From JBAZMA01 sp041649995 (GTDB taxonomy: Bacteria > Omnitrophota > Gorgyraeia > Velamenicoccales > Velamenicoccaceae), in assembly GCA_041649995.1 (NCBI GenBank), contig JBAZMA010000008.1, positions 34,618-98,617 on the forward strand: a stretch of 64,000 nucleotides of DNA. The letters run 5' to 3'. The translations under genes were made by a program, and so were the position numbers. The notes beneath the pieces are model-generated. The model saw only the letters and a program-made list of their open reading frames with translations. It ran no database searches and was not told where the DNA came from. Each line of letters opens with the position of its first letter. Position 1 is the stretch's first letter. Below, piece after piece: positions 26,399 to 35,062 of the stretch.

Positions 26399-27454
26399 TC
26401 AAGTAAACATCCGCAGGGACTGTAACGCCGAATGGATAACATCTTCCCGCCTGACATCCGCAACAAATGAATCCTTATGGGGGCAATCCGATTGAATGCA
26501 ATTGTTTCCGCAAACCGGACAGTTCAGCCGCCAGGAAATGTGCGTCCTGTTGCGCGTTACGGACAGGGGCGAGGCGTTAAGGGCGTTTCCGATCCAGTAT
26601 ATCCCTACTGTGGGCGTGCCTGTGGCCCTGGCCAAATGGAGAGGGCCTGTGTCGTTGGAAACGACCAAAGAAGCCTTCCGGAGGGCGGCGATCAGCCCTT
26701 TCAGGGAAAAGTCGCCGGCTCTGTTAAGGGCTTCTGTCTTCATCAGGCCGCGCACTGTTCGGGCGATCGGCCGTTCTTCCCGGCTTCCTGTGATCATGAC
26801 TTGAACTCCCTGCTTTTTCAGGGCGTCTCCCACGGCAGCGAATTTTTCCGCAGGCCACCGTCTCCTGGGGTCGGACGCCCCGGGATGAAGTATGGCAAAC
26901 GGCGCCTGTGGCAAAAAGGGGAGCGCTTCAAAGATATCTTCCTTCAGGACAGGGATCTTCGGCTCGAGTTCTACGGGTTTCGCTCCCGCGAGCGCCACGA
27001 CTTCCAGGTAGCGCAGGACTTCATAATGGTAAAAGACATAGGGGACCCAGCGATCCAGAGTTTCAGCGTCGGGACTTTTCATGCCGATGGCGCATCCGGC
27101 CCCCAGTCGTTTGACAAAGGGATTGGAATAACGTCCGCCTCCGTATAATTGGACCGCCAGATCGAATTCTTCCTTCACCATTCTCCCAAAAAAGTTTTCA
27201 ACGGCCTCAGGGCTATCCGGGTCTGCGCCGCCTTTGGCGTAGATCCCCTTCATGCAGGGCACGACCTCCACGCGGTCGATGGGGCCCGGCCTGTTTTTCA
27301 GGAATTCCGCGTGCCAGTGCTGGCCTAAGAGTGTGATTTCGGCTTGCGGGTAGGCCGCCCGCAAGGCATGGAGCGCCGGCAGGCAAACGACATAATCGCC
27401 GATAGCATTCGACCTTAAGACAGCGATTTTTTTAACACCGGAGATTTTTTTCAT
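26399..27454 (-). CDS. Glycosyltransferase family 9 (heptosyltransferase-like), copy 3
   Basis: 351 residues. AVLRSNAIGDYVVCLPALHALR, AILHPGASDPRRRWPAEKFA, AGDFSLKGLIAALR and SNDTGPLHLARATGTPTVG are the GT9 motifs. A cysteine-rich tail (CPVCGNNCIQSDC) resembles that of copy 1. It follows the BON-methyltransferase gene by three bases in one operon. Confidence 0.86.
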   Translation of the reverse strand: MKKISGVKKIAVLRSNAIGDYVVCLPALHALRAAYPQAEITLLGQHWHAEFLKNRPGPIDRVEVVPCMKGIYAKGGADPDSPEAVENFFGRMVKEEFDLAVQLYGGGRYSNPFVKRLGAGCAIGMKSPDAETLDRWVPYVFYHYEVLRYLEVVALAGAKPVELEPKIPVLKEDIFEALPFLPQAPFAILHPGASDPRRRWPAEKFAAVGDALKKQGVQVMITGSREERPIARTVRGLMKTEALNRAGDFSLKGLIAALRKASLVVSNDTGPLHLARATGTPTVGIYWIGNALNASPLSVTRNRTHISWRLNCPVCGNNCIQSDCPHKDSFVADVRREDVIHSALQSLRMFT

Positions 27455-27457
27455 ATT

Positions 27458-28150
27458 TCATCCGAAATAATAGGAGAGTTCTTCTTCTGTTGCCAGTCTT
27501 CCGTCTTTAACGGGCGTTAAGTCCGCGAAAAGGCTGCAAGGGTCTTCAAAAAGGCAGTAGGGTTTGAAAGGAAGCATGCCTTTGTGAAGCTGGCAGAAGA
27601 ATTCAAGGGTCTTCCTGTTGAAATAACGCACGTGTGTGGGATCTCCGATGGAATTGAGCGTGTTGACGCAGGGGACGATGATGTGAAGACTGCCGCGGGG
27701 TTTGATGACGCGGTGGATCTCATTCATCAGACGGGTGAGATCACGGATATGCTCCAGGACGTGGACGGCAAAGATGTGGTCGGCCGTATTGTCCTGGAAG
27801 GGGAGGCCCTGTTCGATGTCTGAAACAATGTCCACCCCGTCGCCTTCATATTTGTCGACGCCGACAGCCCAGGGGACCTGTTTTTTGTTTCCGCAGCCGA
27901 TATCGATCACAAAGGGTTTTTCATTGCCTCCGATCTTCAACACATCCCAGACCGCCCGGACGCCTTTAACCCGGGAAAGGAGTTCTCTTAAGAGCGCCTG
28001 GTCCTCTGGGTCCGTCAGACAGCCTTTGATATGAAGGACGCCTCCCTGAGAGGAGAGTTCCCAGGCGCGTCTGGAAAACAGCGCGTGATTATCCAGGACG
28101 TTGTGGATATGGTTTAGAAGGACGGCGTCAGCGGGAATGGAAGTATTCAT
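27458..28150 (-). CDS. BON-like domain fused to SAM-dependent methyltransferase
   Basis: 230 residues. Residues about 1-70 look like a BON module (GVLHIKGCLTDPEDQALLREL then VKGVRAVWDVLKI). Residues 75-230 are a class I methyltransferase with VIDIGCGNKK, a VDKYEGDGVD acidic loop, HIFAVHVLEHI and LHIIVPCVN. BON domains usually bind phospholipid or interact at membranes; the pairing here may bring the enzyme to the envelope. The target is unknown; neighbours suggest a surface glycan. The fusion call rests on pattern recognition only. Confidence 0.7.
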   Translation of the reverse strand: MNTSIPADAVLLNHIHNVLDNHALFSRRAWELSSQGGVLHIKGCLTDPEDQALLRELLSRVKGVRAVWDVLKIGGNEKPFVIDIGCGNKKQVPWAVGVDKYEGDGVDIVSDIEQGLPFQDNTADHIFAVHVLEHIRDLTRLMNEIHRVIKPRGSLHIIVPCVNTLNSIGDPTHVRYFNRKTLEFFCQLHKGMLPFKPYCLFEDPCSLFADLTPVKDGRLATEEELSYYFG

Positions 28151-28174
28151 AGCGTAAGCCTCGTGTATTAAAGA

Positions 28175-28203
28175 GAGCCGGTCCGGTGAGGGACCGGCTC
28201 TTT
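28175..28203. terminator. Strong hairpin GAGCCGGTCC/GGACCGGCTC
   Basis: Perfect 10-bp stem with a 6-base loop (ggtgag), followed by TTT on the plus strand and TCTTTAAT on the minus strand. It lies in the leader of the minus-strand methyltransferase gene and 58 bases past the stop of the tiny minus-strand frame at 28261-28353, so it probably ends that upstream transcript. Confidence 0.7.
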
Positions 28204-28260
28204 GTGTGCGTTAACTTTCAAGAAACAGGTGATTGTTCTGTTTGTTGTTTTTCATGGTTC

Positions 28261-28353
28261 TTACTCACTCTGTTCCTGGCCTTCAGACCTTTTTTGTTTC
28301 TGTTGTTCAGTATCTTTGCCTTTTTTTCTTCTTCCTCTTTTCATCGCGCACAT
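28261..28353 (-). CDS. Candidate 30-residue basic peptide
   Basis: ATG with an AGGAGG site five bases upstream opens a 30-codon frame: MCAMKRGRRKKGKDTEQQKQ and ten more polar residues. It is extremely rich in Lys, Arg, Gln and Glu. A perfect hairpin lies before it (28396-28420) and another after it (28175-28203), outlining a transcript of about 200 bases. It may be a real small protein, or the ribosome-site-like purine run of a small RNA. No homologue is known to me. Confidence 0.35.
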   Translation of the reverse strand: MCAMKRGRRKKGKDTEQQKQKRSEGQEQSE

Positions 28354-28395
28354 GGATGCCTCCTCGTTTGTTGTGGTTGTCCTTTTCTTCCTTCG

Positions 28396-28420
28396 CCCTC
28401 CTTTTAGGTCAAAAGGAGGG
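28396..28420. terminator. Hairpin CCCTCCTTTT/AAAAGGAGGG after ion channel gene
   Basis: Perfect 10-bp inverted repeat with loop aggtc, 18 bases past the stop of the minus-strand channel gene. There is no T-run after it on the minus strand, so it is a weak terminator or an RNA-stabilising hairpin. Confidence 0.45.
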
Positions 28421-28437
28421 GGTTTCATATCGGGTTT

Positions 28438-29151
28438 TCAGGGTTTTGTGTTCCTGGCCGTTATAAAATGACTGGCGATATTCGCCGTGATATAGGAGAA
28501 AAAACTGAACGCGTAGAGCGCCAGAAACCAGGACAGGATCCTGCCTTCGGTTGTTTTTGGCCAATAATCCGACCCCATGGTTGTCAGGATCATAGCCGTC
28601 CACCAGAGGGCGTCGCCGTAGGTGGGCAGACCTCCTGAGAGCCCGGCCCCTTTGACGGCCGCAGGGCTTTCAAAGTGCGCCATGCCTGCGGCGCCTGACA
28701 GGCCGACCAGGATGGTGGCCGTCACCACATAGCCCAGCCCGTATCTGCCCAGGATTTTGCGCAGGGAATTAATGCCCTGTCTCAACGATACCAGCAGGCG
28801 CAGAAGATTTATGGGGCGGATGGCGCGCAGGAGCCTTAAGGCGCGGGCCGCGCGCAAAACGCCGAAAGCCGGCAGCAAGACGGACAGGCCCTTTGGCCAA
28901 TTGTGTTTCAGGTATCTGATTTTAGCGGGAGCGATGGTTATTTCCAGGATAAAATCGAAAATAAAAACCGCCCAGATCAGATAGGCCAGAAACGTCAGAA
29001 AGGGGGTGAGCGCTGCATTCAGCTCCACAATGATCAGAAAGATCCAGACAAAAGATAAAAAGATCAGCGGCTTATCCAGGGACCTGTCCAGTTCGTCCAG
29101 AAGTCCCCAGCGTTCTTTTTCTATTGTTTTATCCCGCTGATGTTTTGACAT
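28438..29151 (-). CDS. Voltage-gated-type ion channel (Ion_trans family)
   Basis: 237 residues with six hydrophobic segments. An S4-like helix RAARALRLLRAIRPINLLR carries regularly spaced arginines, and a pore loop ALWWTAMILTTMGSDYWPKT precedes the last helix. The filter reads TMGSDY rather than the potassium-channel TVGYGD, so selectivity is uncertain. It resembles the short bacterial Ion_trans proteins often called ion transporters. Upstream lies the composite repeat. Confidence 0.83.
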   Translation of the reverse strand: MSKHQRDKTIEKERWGLLDELDRSLDKPLIFLSFVWIFLIIVELNAALTPFLTFLAYLIWAVFIFDFILEITIAPAKIRYLKHNWPKGLSVLLPAFGVLRAARALRLLRAIRPINLLRLLVSLRQGINSLRKILGRYGLGYVVTATILVGLSGAAGMAHFESPAAVKGAGLSGGLPTYGDALWWTAMILTTMGSDYWPKTTEGRILSWFLALYAFSFFSYITANIASHFITARNTKP

Positions 29152-29159
29152 AACAAGTT

Positions 29160-29770
29160 CAAGTGGCCAAAGGATAAATAGCTGCTTAGCTGTTTAGCTC
29201 GTTAGCTGTTATCATAGAAACAATTAAAAATTAAGAATGAAGAATTGAACTTTGATCAATGATTTTCGGACTTCTGAATTCAGACGTCAGACTTCCGACA
29301 TCCGACTTCCGAATTCGGTCTTCTGATTTCGGATTTCTGAATTCTGTCTTCTGCTTTTGCTATAAGCCATTTGTCATAAGCTATAGGCCCATTCTTCATT
29401 CTTCATTTTTCATTCTTAATTGTTTTTCATCCTTCGTGCTTTCGTGTTTTCGTCTTTCGTGCGTCCCCACGTCCTCACGTCCAACGTCCTCACGGTCATC
29501 GTCCCTCGTGCCTTCGTCCTTCTGGCTTCCGACATCCGATTTCTGACTTCCGATTTCGTTTTAGCCATAAGCCATTCTTCATTCTTAATTGTCTTTCGTC
29601 CCTCGGTTTCTGTGGACCATGGAAGGACTATCTCGTCCTTCGTGCCTTCATCCATCGGTACGTCCCACGTCCTCATGTCCAACGTCCTCACGGTCATCGT
29701 TCCTCGTGCCTCCGTCCCTCGGTTTCTGTGGACTGTGGACCGTGGCCTGTGGACTGCTTTCGTCCCTCGG
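29160..29770. repeat. Composite low-complexity repeat, copy 2 (expanded)
   Basis: About 600 bases with no gene. It strings together degenerate short units: agctgtttagct; ttccgacatccgacttc; cataagccattt; attcttcattcttcattttt; ttcgtgctttcgt; cacgtcctcacgtccaacgt; and tgtggactgtggaccgtgg. The A-rich, cgaa and ggacgt blocks repeat copy 1 at 5.76-5.93 kb in reverse complement, and appear twice within this stretch (29.40-29.52 and 29.57-29.71 kb). Confidence 0.8.
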
Positions 29771-29772
29771 AT

Positions 29773-30498
29773 TCACGGCCATGACGTTTCTTTCATGGGG
29801 ATGACCATGACCTCGGGAATGACGGTTTCATCCGGCTGCTGCAGGATGAATTTGACTGTCCGCGCCACGTTCAGCGGGTCCTGGAGGGTCGAGGTGTCGA
29901 TATCCGGGAACCGGTCCAGAAGAAAGGGGGTTTTCATGCCTCCGCTCACGACAGCCGTTACTTTTATGTTATGTTTCCTGCCTTCCACGTGAAGGGCGTG
30001 GCTGAAGCCCAAAAGCCCCCATTTGCTGGCGTGGTAGGCGATGGCATTGGCCCAGGCCCTCTTGGAGGCCGTTGAAACGATATTGACGATGTGTCCCGAA
30101 GCTCTTTCCTTCATGAAACTGAAGGCGAATTTTGACAATAGAAATGGGCCTCGCAGGTTCACGGCGAGGATCTTGTCCCAATCCTTGACGGCCATTTCAT
30201 CCAGGGGAAGGGTGATATCCACGGCGGCGTTGTTGACCAGGACATCCAGGCGGCCGAAGCGGACCAGGGCTTCCTGGACGCAGTTAAAGGCTTCTTTTTC
30301 ATCGCTGACATCGGCTTTGACGGTGTGAACCCGTATTCCGGATTCTCCCAGCGTTGTCTCCATTTGGACCAGGGATTCCTGCCTGATATCGCATCCGACA
30401 ATATCGGCGCCCGCTTCTCCCAGCGTTTGGGCGATAGCAATGCCCAGCCCCCGCCCTGAACCCGTAATGACGCATACCTTGTTTTTGAGATCGACCAT
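29773..30498 (-). CDS. Short-chain dehydrogenase/reductase
   Basis: 241 residues, a minimal SDR. ITGSGRGLGIAIA is the cofactor loop, CDIRQE follows strand 2 and suggests NAD(H), VNNAA is the structural motif, and STASKRAWANAIAYHASKWG holds Ser, Tyr and Lys. Substrate unknown. AAGGAG precedes the ATG. Its own promoter region holds a TCAAAAAAA motif and a small hairpin. Confidence 0.86.
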   Translation of the reverse strand: MVDLKNKVCVITGSGRGLGIAIAQTLGEAGADIVGCDIRQESLVQMETTLGESGIRVHTVKADVSDEKEAFNCVQEALVRFGRLDVLVNNAAVDITLPLDEMAVKDWDKILAVNLRGPFLLSKFAFSFMKERASGHIVNIVSTASKRAWANAIAYHASKWGLLGFSHALHVEGRKHNIKVTAVVSGGMKTPFLLDRFPDIDTSTLQDPLNVARTVKFILQQPDETVIPEVMVIPMKETSWP

Positions 30499-30524
30499 GA
30501 TTTTCTCCTTGATTCCGCCCTCGA

Positions 30525-30552
30525 CCGCTGTTTACGGTATTTTTTTGACTCA
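30525..30552 (-). promoter_or_regulatory. GTCAAAAAAA motif with hairpin upstream of SDR gene
   Basis: On the minus strand GAGTCAAAAAAA is followed by ACCGTAAACAGCGGT, a small hairpin, about 45 bases before the SDR start. It is the minus-strand counterpart of the TCAAYAAAA elements, with A in place of the pyrimidine. Confidence 0.3.
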
Positions 30553-30575
30553 GTTTTTTCCTTCTGTTCTTTTTG

Positions 30576-31925
30576 TCAGACATTTTCAGCGTCCATCTCC
30601 GCGTTGCGGCCCATAATGGGCTGAAAACCCAGCACGCTTAAGATCAGTTCTTTGGCGGTGAGTGTCCGCACATCCGTGCGGATCTCCGCCAGGGGTGGGG
30701 CTATGATCAAATCCGCCAGTAACCGCAGGACGGCGGACAGTAGAAACAGGAATAAGATCGGCGATCCCAGAAAAGGCGGTGCATGCTGGGCGAGGAACCC
30801 TCCGGCGGCCGCTCCCGCGAACGCCATTGTCCCATTGATAAAATTGAAAAAGACAAGGCAATGGACGCGTTGCGAGGAAGAGCACGTATTGTAGATGAAA
30901 TTAGACGTGCAGAGGTTGAATCCGGCCCAGATCAGGCCTGAAAAAACTTCGACGGCGATCAACCCCAGGGGCTGGCGGCGCATAATGATCCACAAAAGCG
31001 GGATAAAGGCGATCAGGAGGCTTGTGTGCTTTTGGATATTGACCGTGCCGGCAATATCGATATGACGGCCCCAGATCGGAAAGGCGAAGAGGCCGGCAGC
31101 CAGCGATGCCAGGTGGACGGAGGTATAGAGGAGATAATTGAGGCCCATGCCCTTGAGCATCCAAACGCTTAAAAACGGGTAGGCCATTTGTGTGGCGAAT
31201 GTCGTGGTGGATACATAAGAGGCGAACCTCGCGAAATTCCTGTTCTTGAAATGCGATAGAAAAACAGCCGCGTGTTCTTTCAGGCCTTTGAAACCGGGGA
31301 TCAGTTTATGGTCGATGTCTTTCATTTTTTTCGTGAAGAAATATGACAGGGCCCGGCAGAAGGCCGCGACAAGGAAAACGCACATAAAGCTGCCGAGTTC
31401 CGAGAATCCTTTCAGGAAATAGAGAAGCGCGCCCGCTCCCATCCCGGCCAGAATCCCGGCAAAGCCCACAATGCGCGAGCGGCTTCCGAAAAAACGGCCT
31501 CTTTGCTTCGGCAGAAGGTAATCGCTCATCAGGCTCCCCCAGGGAGGCCCCAGGAGCGTTCCCAGGCTTCGAAAAGCGGCAACCAGGGCAATCAGAAGGA
31601 TGACGTTTGCCGGGAACGCGACGAAGGGGAGGAAGGCGATGGGGATCAGGATCACCGCCTGCAGGAGGATGCTCAGGGCGATCGTTTTTTGCCTGCTCTT
31701 CAATACCTGGACGGCAAGAGGGGCCGCGATCAGGGCGAAGGAAGACAGGAAATTCGGGATGGCGACCAAAAAGCCGATGAATTTTTCCGTCGCACCCAAA
31801 AACAGGGCGAAAGGGATGAGGTAATAATCCAGGATGCGGATGACAACCTCGGCGGAGATCCCCTCCTTGACACTGTTCTGAAGGCTCGAAGCATGCGGTG
31901 ACGCTTTGGGAATGTAGGTTTTCAT
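30576..31925 (-). CDS. Major facilitator superfamily transporter
   Basis: 449 residues with about 12 hydrophobic segments. The loop after helix 2 (KSRQKTIALS) and the GSLMSDYLLPKQRGRFFGSRSR segment fit MFS proteins of the sugar or drug class. The substrate cannot be named. It has its own ATG at 31925 and lies between the AI-2E-type permease and the SDR gene, all on the minus strand. Confidence 0.82.
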   Translation of the reverse strand: MKTYIPKASPHASSLQNSVKEGISAEVVIRILDYYLIPFALFLGATEKFIGFLVAIPNFLSSFALIAAPLAVQVLKSRQKTIALSILLQAVILIPIAFLPFVAFPANVILLIALVAAFRSLGTLLGPPWGSLMSDYLLPKQRGRFFGSRSRIVGFAGILAGMGAGALLYFLKGFSELGSFMCVFLVAAFCRALSYFFTKKMKDIDHKLIPGFKGLKEHAAVFLSHFKNRNFARFASYVSTTTFATQMAYPFLSVWMLKGMGLNYLLYTSVHLASLAAGLFAFPIWGRHIDIAGTVNIQKHTSLLIAFIPLLWIIMRRQPLGLIAVEVFSGLIWAGFNLCTSNFIYNTCSSSQRVHCLVFFNFINGTMAFAGAAAGGFLAQHAPPFLGSPILFLFLLSAVLRLLADLIIAPPLAEIRTDVRTLTAKELILSVLGFQPIMGRNAEMDAENV

Positions 31926-31967
31926 GCTGATTCTTAGAGGCCGCAGAAAACGCGCCTTTTTGTCGTT

Positions 31968-33062
31968 CTATGTTTTAATTTTTTTGCAGAGAACGCCCAT
32001 GGCAGCCGGGGATTTCATCCGTCCGCCTTCTTTGAGAGCGTCCTCAATGTAGATCATTTTGATGATGATCACAGCCGCCGACAAAAGCGGTATGGCCAGG
32101 GCCAGCCCCGGAAATCCGAAAATGATCCCGAACAGGATCTGACTGAACAGGATGAGGGCCGGGGGAAGCCGGATGGTTTTCTGCATGATCAGGGGCGTCA
32201 ATAAATTTCCTTCGATCGTCTGGATCACGATATAGAGCAGAATGACATACAGCGCCTTTGTTGGGTCTTGCGTGAAGGCAATGGCAACAGCCGGAATGCC
32301 CGCGATGATCGGCCCGAGTGTCGGGATGAAGGTTAAGGCGCCGGCCACAACGGCAAGCAGGATGGCCAGGGGGACGTTCATCAGCGTCAGTCCGATGACA
32401 GTCAGGAGTCCGGTAATGACCATGCTGATCATCGTGCCCAGGACCCACCAGCGAAGGGAATCCCCCACTTTCAAAAAGATCTCCGAGAACCTGTCCCTGT
32501 AACCCGGCGGGATCATTTGAAGCATGCCGCAAATATAGGGCTGCGGTTCCACCGCGATGAATACGGCCAGGACAAACATCAAAAACAGCCCGCTGAGCAG
32601 ATTGAAAAGAGAACCCACAAGGGTGGTGGATTTTCCTATCAAAAGCATGATGCCGCTGTTGGCCTGTTCCCAGGAGTTAAGCGCCTGGGTAAACCAGTCG
32701 TACTGGATAAAATTCAACCGGATCTGTTCAATCGCCCGCGGCAGGGTCTCGGTGAGTTGCCTGGATTGTTCAACGATGACGGGGGCGCTCAACAGGACGG
32801 TCGCCAGGCCGCAGGCAAACAGAAGAAAAGCGCCGATTGCGGTGGCCGGGCGGACCGGAATTTTAAGGTATTTGTTCAACCAACGGCCCAGAGAGCGCAG
32901 GATAATGGCGAACAGGATCGCGGCAAATGCCAGCAGGATAAGGCCCGCCGTGTAAAACAGCGCCGCGGCCACGCCGGCCATCAGCGCTGTCAGGCCAAGG
33001 ACAATGCCCGTCCTGCGGATAAAATGATTTTCATTTCCAGGGTTTTTTGTCCCGTTGCTCAT
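31968..33062 (-). CDS. AI-2E family / PerM-like permease
   Basis: 364 residues, about eight membrane helices. SLRWWVLGTMISMVITGLLT, then GALTFIPTLGPIIAGIPAVAIA and TIEGNLLTPLIMQKTIRLPP, are the family's most conserved segments. Members export autoinducer-2 or act as ion antiporters; the substrate here is unknown. The start overlaps the end of the DUF421 gene by 32 bases. Confidence 0.85.
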   Translation of the reverse strand: MSNGTKNPGNENHFIRRTGIVLGLTALMAGVAAALFYTAGLILLAFAAILFAIILRSLGRWLNKYLKIPVRPATAIGAFLLFACGLATVLLSAPVIVEQSRQLTETLPRAIEQIRLNFIQYDWFTQALNSWEQANSGIMLLIGKSTTLVGSLFNLLSGLFLMFVLAVFIAVEPQPYICGMLQMIPPGYRDRFSEIFLKVGDSLRWWVLGTMISMVITGLLTVIGLTLMNVPLAILLAVVAGALTFIPTLGPIIAGIPAVAIAFTQDPTKALYVILLYIVIQTIEGNLLTPLIMQKTIRLPPALILFSQILFGIIFGFPGLALAIPLLSAAVIIIKMIYIEDALKEGGRMKSPAAMGVLCKKIKT

Positions 33063-33564
33063 TCTTTCGACCTTCTGCGGGCGTTTTTTTCAGGACGCTG
33101 ATGTTCCCGTCATCTTCCAGATAAGCGCTCCGCACTTCGCTGATATCCTCAATTCCCTGCTCGCGTAACTGTTCCATCAATTCCTCATGCGATATGAGTT
33201 GTTTACGCATATTCTGCCTGACTTCGGCCCCGTCTTTTACGATTAGAAGGGGCTGGGCCTTTAGAAATCGGCGCAACGGCTTGAAGTAATATTCCATAGC
33301 CTCGATCATAAAATTCCAGAACAGGATGGTCGCGACCAGGAAAATGCCGTCTGTAATGGAGTTTGAATTTCCGGCCATAGCGTTTTGGGAAGCGTCAGCG
33401 ATCAAGACGATGACCAGGATATCGTTCAAAGACAGGCTGCCGCTGACCCTGAGGGCCACAAAACGGAAAAAGAAGAAGAGGGCCAGGAAAATGATCGATC
33501 CGCGGATAAATATCTCCAAAAAAGGCGTCTGCGGGGCGAAGAGTTCAGCCCAGTGAATCTGCAT
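33031..33564 (-). CDS. DUF421 (YetF-like) membrane protein
   Basis: About 177 residues from the ATG at 33564, whose N-terminus HWAELFAPQTPFLEIFIRGS matches the family start better than the longer TTG frame. Two or three membrane helices precede a soluble DUF421 domain with PLLIVKDGAEVRQNMRKQLIS and DISEVRSAYLEDDGNISVLK. Family members in Bacillus are linked to spore or envelope stress. Function not established. Confidence 0.8.
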   Translation of the reverse strand: MQIHWAELFAPQTPFLEIFIRGSIIFLALFFFFRFVALRVSGSLSLNDILVIVLIADASQNAMAGNSNSITDGIFLVATILFWNFMIEAMEYYFKPLRRFLKAQPLLIVKDGAEVRQNMRKQLISHEELMEQLREQGIEDISEVRSAYLEDDGNISVLKKTPAEGRKNEQRDKKPWK

Positions 33565-33648
33565 GGGAATTTTTAAAAGTTGCAAAAGGTCGGCCAAAAG
33601 TTGCCGAAAACGAAAAATTCAACCCGGTATGGGGAGTTGTTGTTTTTT

Positions 33649-34956
33649 TTAAGCTTCTTCTGAAGAGAAGAAGGGTTTGCGCATCGCGAATACGCGCTCA
33701 GGGACGGAATGGAAAGCGTATTGGGAAGCCTCTGTTTTTTCCTTTAACCAGGATTCCAGGGATCCGCAGACTTTCTTCCAGGTGAAATATTTTCGGACTC
33801 TTGCCAGGCCCTTTTTCCCAAATGAGGCAATGGTGTCGGGGTTCCGGTAAAAATAGCCGAGCGCCTCCGCCAGGGCCGGAGGGGTTTTCGGAGGGATCAG
33901 AAGCCCCGTTTTTCCTTCCGCGACGGAAAAAGGGATTCCTCCCACGCGGGAACCTATGACCGGTTTCGCGCATGCCATTGCCTCCAGCGGCGTAATCCCA
34001 AACGGCTCATACCACGGTGTGGTGACGAAGATATCCGCCGCGCTGTAATAATATTTGATTTCATCTCTGGCCGCCTGCCCGCAAAAAACCACCATGTCCG
34101 ATACGCGCTCATCCAGGGCGATTTTCTTCAACCTGGCGATTTCCGGCACCTGTTCGAGGCCTTCGGTTTTCGGAGGGCCGCCGACAATGAGGAGCCTGAC
34201 TTTCATATGATGATTTTTTTTGAGCAGGGACAGGGCCTGGATGACGGTATCGATCCCTTTGCGCGGCACAAGGCGTCCTAACTGGAGAATGACTTTTTCA
34301 TCCTTAGGCAGATTTAACAGGGCCCTGGCGGTTTCTTTTTCCACGGGCTTAAGCTCCTGGAGGTCCACGCCGCAGGGGATGACGCTGATCTTCTGCGGGT
34401 CGGCAGCGTAATGGTCTATCAGGTCCTGCCGGTCTTGCGGACATTCCGCGATCAGGCCGTCCGCGCGTTGAACGATTTCGTCCTCGATCTGAAACCTCTT
34501 GTCCGGAAATCCGTCTTTTTCCAGCTGGTGCATGCGACGGACCCGGCCGAGGGCGTGGAAGGTGATGAAAAATGGGATGTCGTAGCGGGCCTTCAGCTTA
34601 ATGGCCGCAAGTCCCGACATAAAAAAGTTCGCGTGGATACAATCGTAAAGGGTTTCCTGACGGGCGAAATAGTCGACCAGAAAATCGCTGAATGCCTCCA
34701 CATGGGACAGAAGTTTTTCTTTTTCGATATACCGGGGCGGCCCGGCCGGAACATAGATGACCTTGATTCCGGGTTCCATGACCGCGAATGCCGGAAGGGA
34801 CGCGTGGTCCTTTCTGGTAAAGATGTCGATCTCGTATCCTTTGGAAGCCAGCACGCGCGCGATATTTTTAACATAGATATTTTGTCCTCCATTATCGACG
34901 CTGCCTAAGGAGGCCAGCGGCGAGGCGTGATCGCTGATGATCGCTATTTTTCTCAT
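33649..34956 (-). CDS. Glycosyltransferase family 4, sucrose-phosphate-synthase-like
   Basis: About 435 residues. The ATG at 34956 has AAAGGA seven bases ahead and is preferred to the upstream ATG at 34980. SLGSVDNGGQNIYVKNIARVLA is the N-terminal loop typical of the sucrose-synthase-like GT4 branch. LQLGRLVPRKGIDT and EPFGITPLEAMACAKPVIGS are the donor-site motifs. Product unknown; sucrose, trehalose or another compatible solute glycoside would fit the stress context. Upstream on this strand lies the 35-kb hairpin array. Confidence 0.83.
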   Translation of the reverse strand: MRKIAIISDHASPLASLGSVDNGGQNIYVKNIARVLASKGYEIDIFTRKDHASLPAFAVMEPGIKVIYVPAGPPRYIEKEKLLSHVEAFSDFLVDYFARQETLYDCIHANFFMSGLAAIKLKARYDIPFFITFHALGRVRRMHQLEKDGFPDKRFQIEDEIVQRADGLIAECPQDRQDLIDHYAADPQKISVIPCGVDLQELKPVEKETARALLNLPKDEKVILQLGRLVPRKGIDTVIQALSLLKKNHHMKVRLLIVGGPPKTEGLEQVPEIARLKKIALDERVSDMVVFCGQAARDEIKYYYSAADIFVTTPWYEPFGITPLEAMACAKPVIGSRVGGIPFSVAEGKTGLLIPPKTPPALAEALGYFYRNPDTIASFGKKGLARVRKYFTWKKVCGSLESWLKEKTEASQYAFHSVPERVFAMRKPFFSSEEA

Positions 34957-35062
34957 AGGTGTCCTTTCTTTGATGCGCATAGTCTGCTCAGGTTTCTTTA
35001 GCCTATTGCGGTCCGCTATTTTTCACAATGCGGCGTTTCTTCTTTATTCTGACTTATCTCCC

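Noticed and set aside
28202..28471. Hydrophobic plus-strand frames of 73-89 residues
   Set aside because: Their hydrophobicity comes from T-rich complement of the Lys-rich minus-strand tract; no ribosome site.
29259..29992. Plus-strand frames across the composite repeat
   Set aside because: Low-complexity translation of short tandem units; no start signals; second half overlaps the SDR gene.
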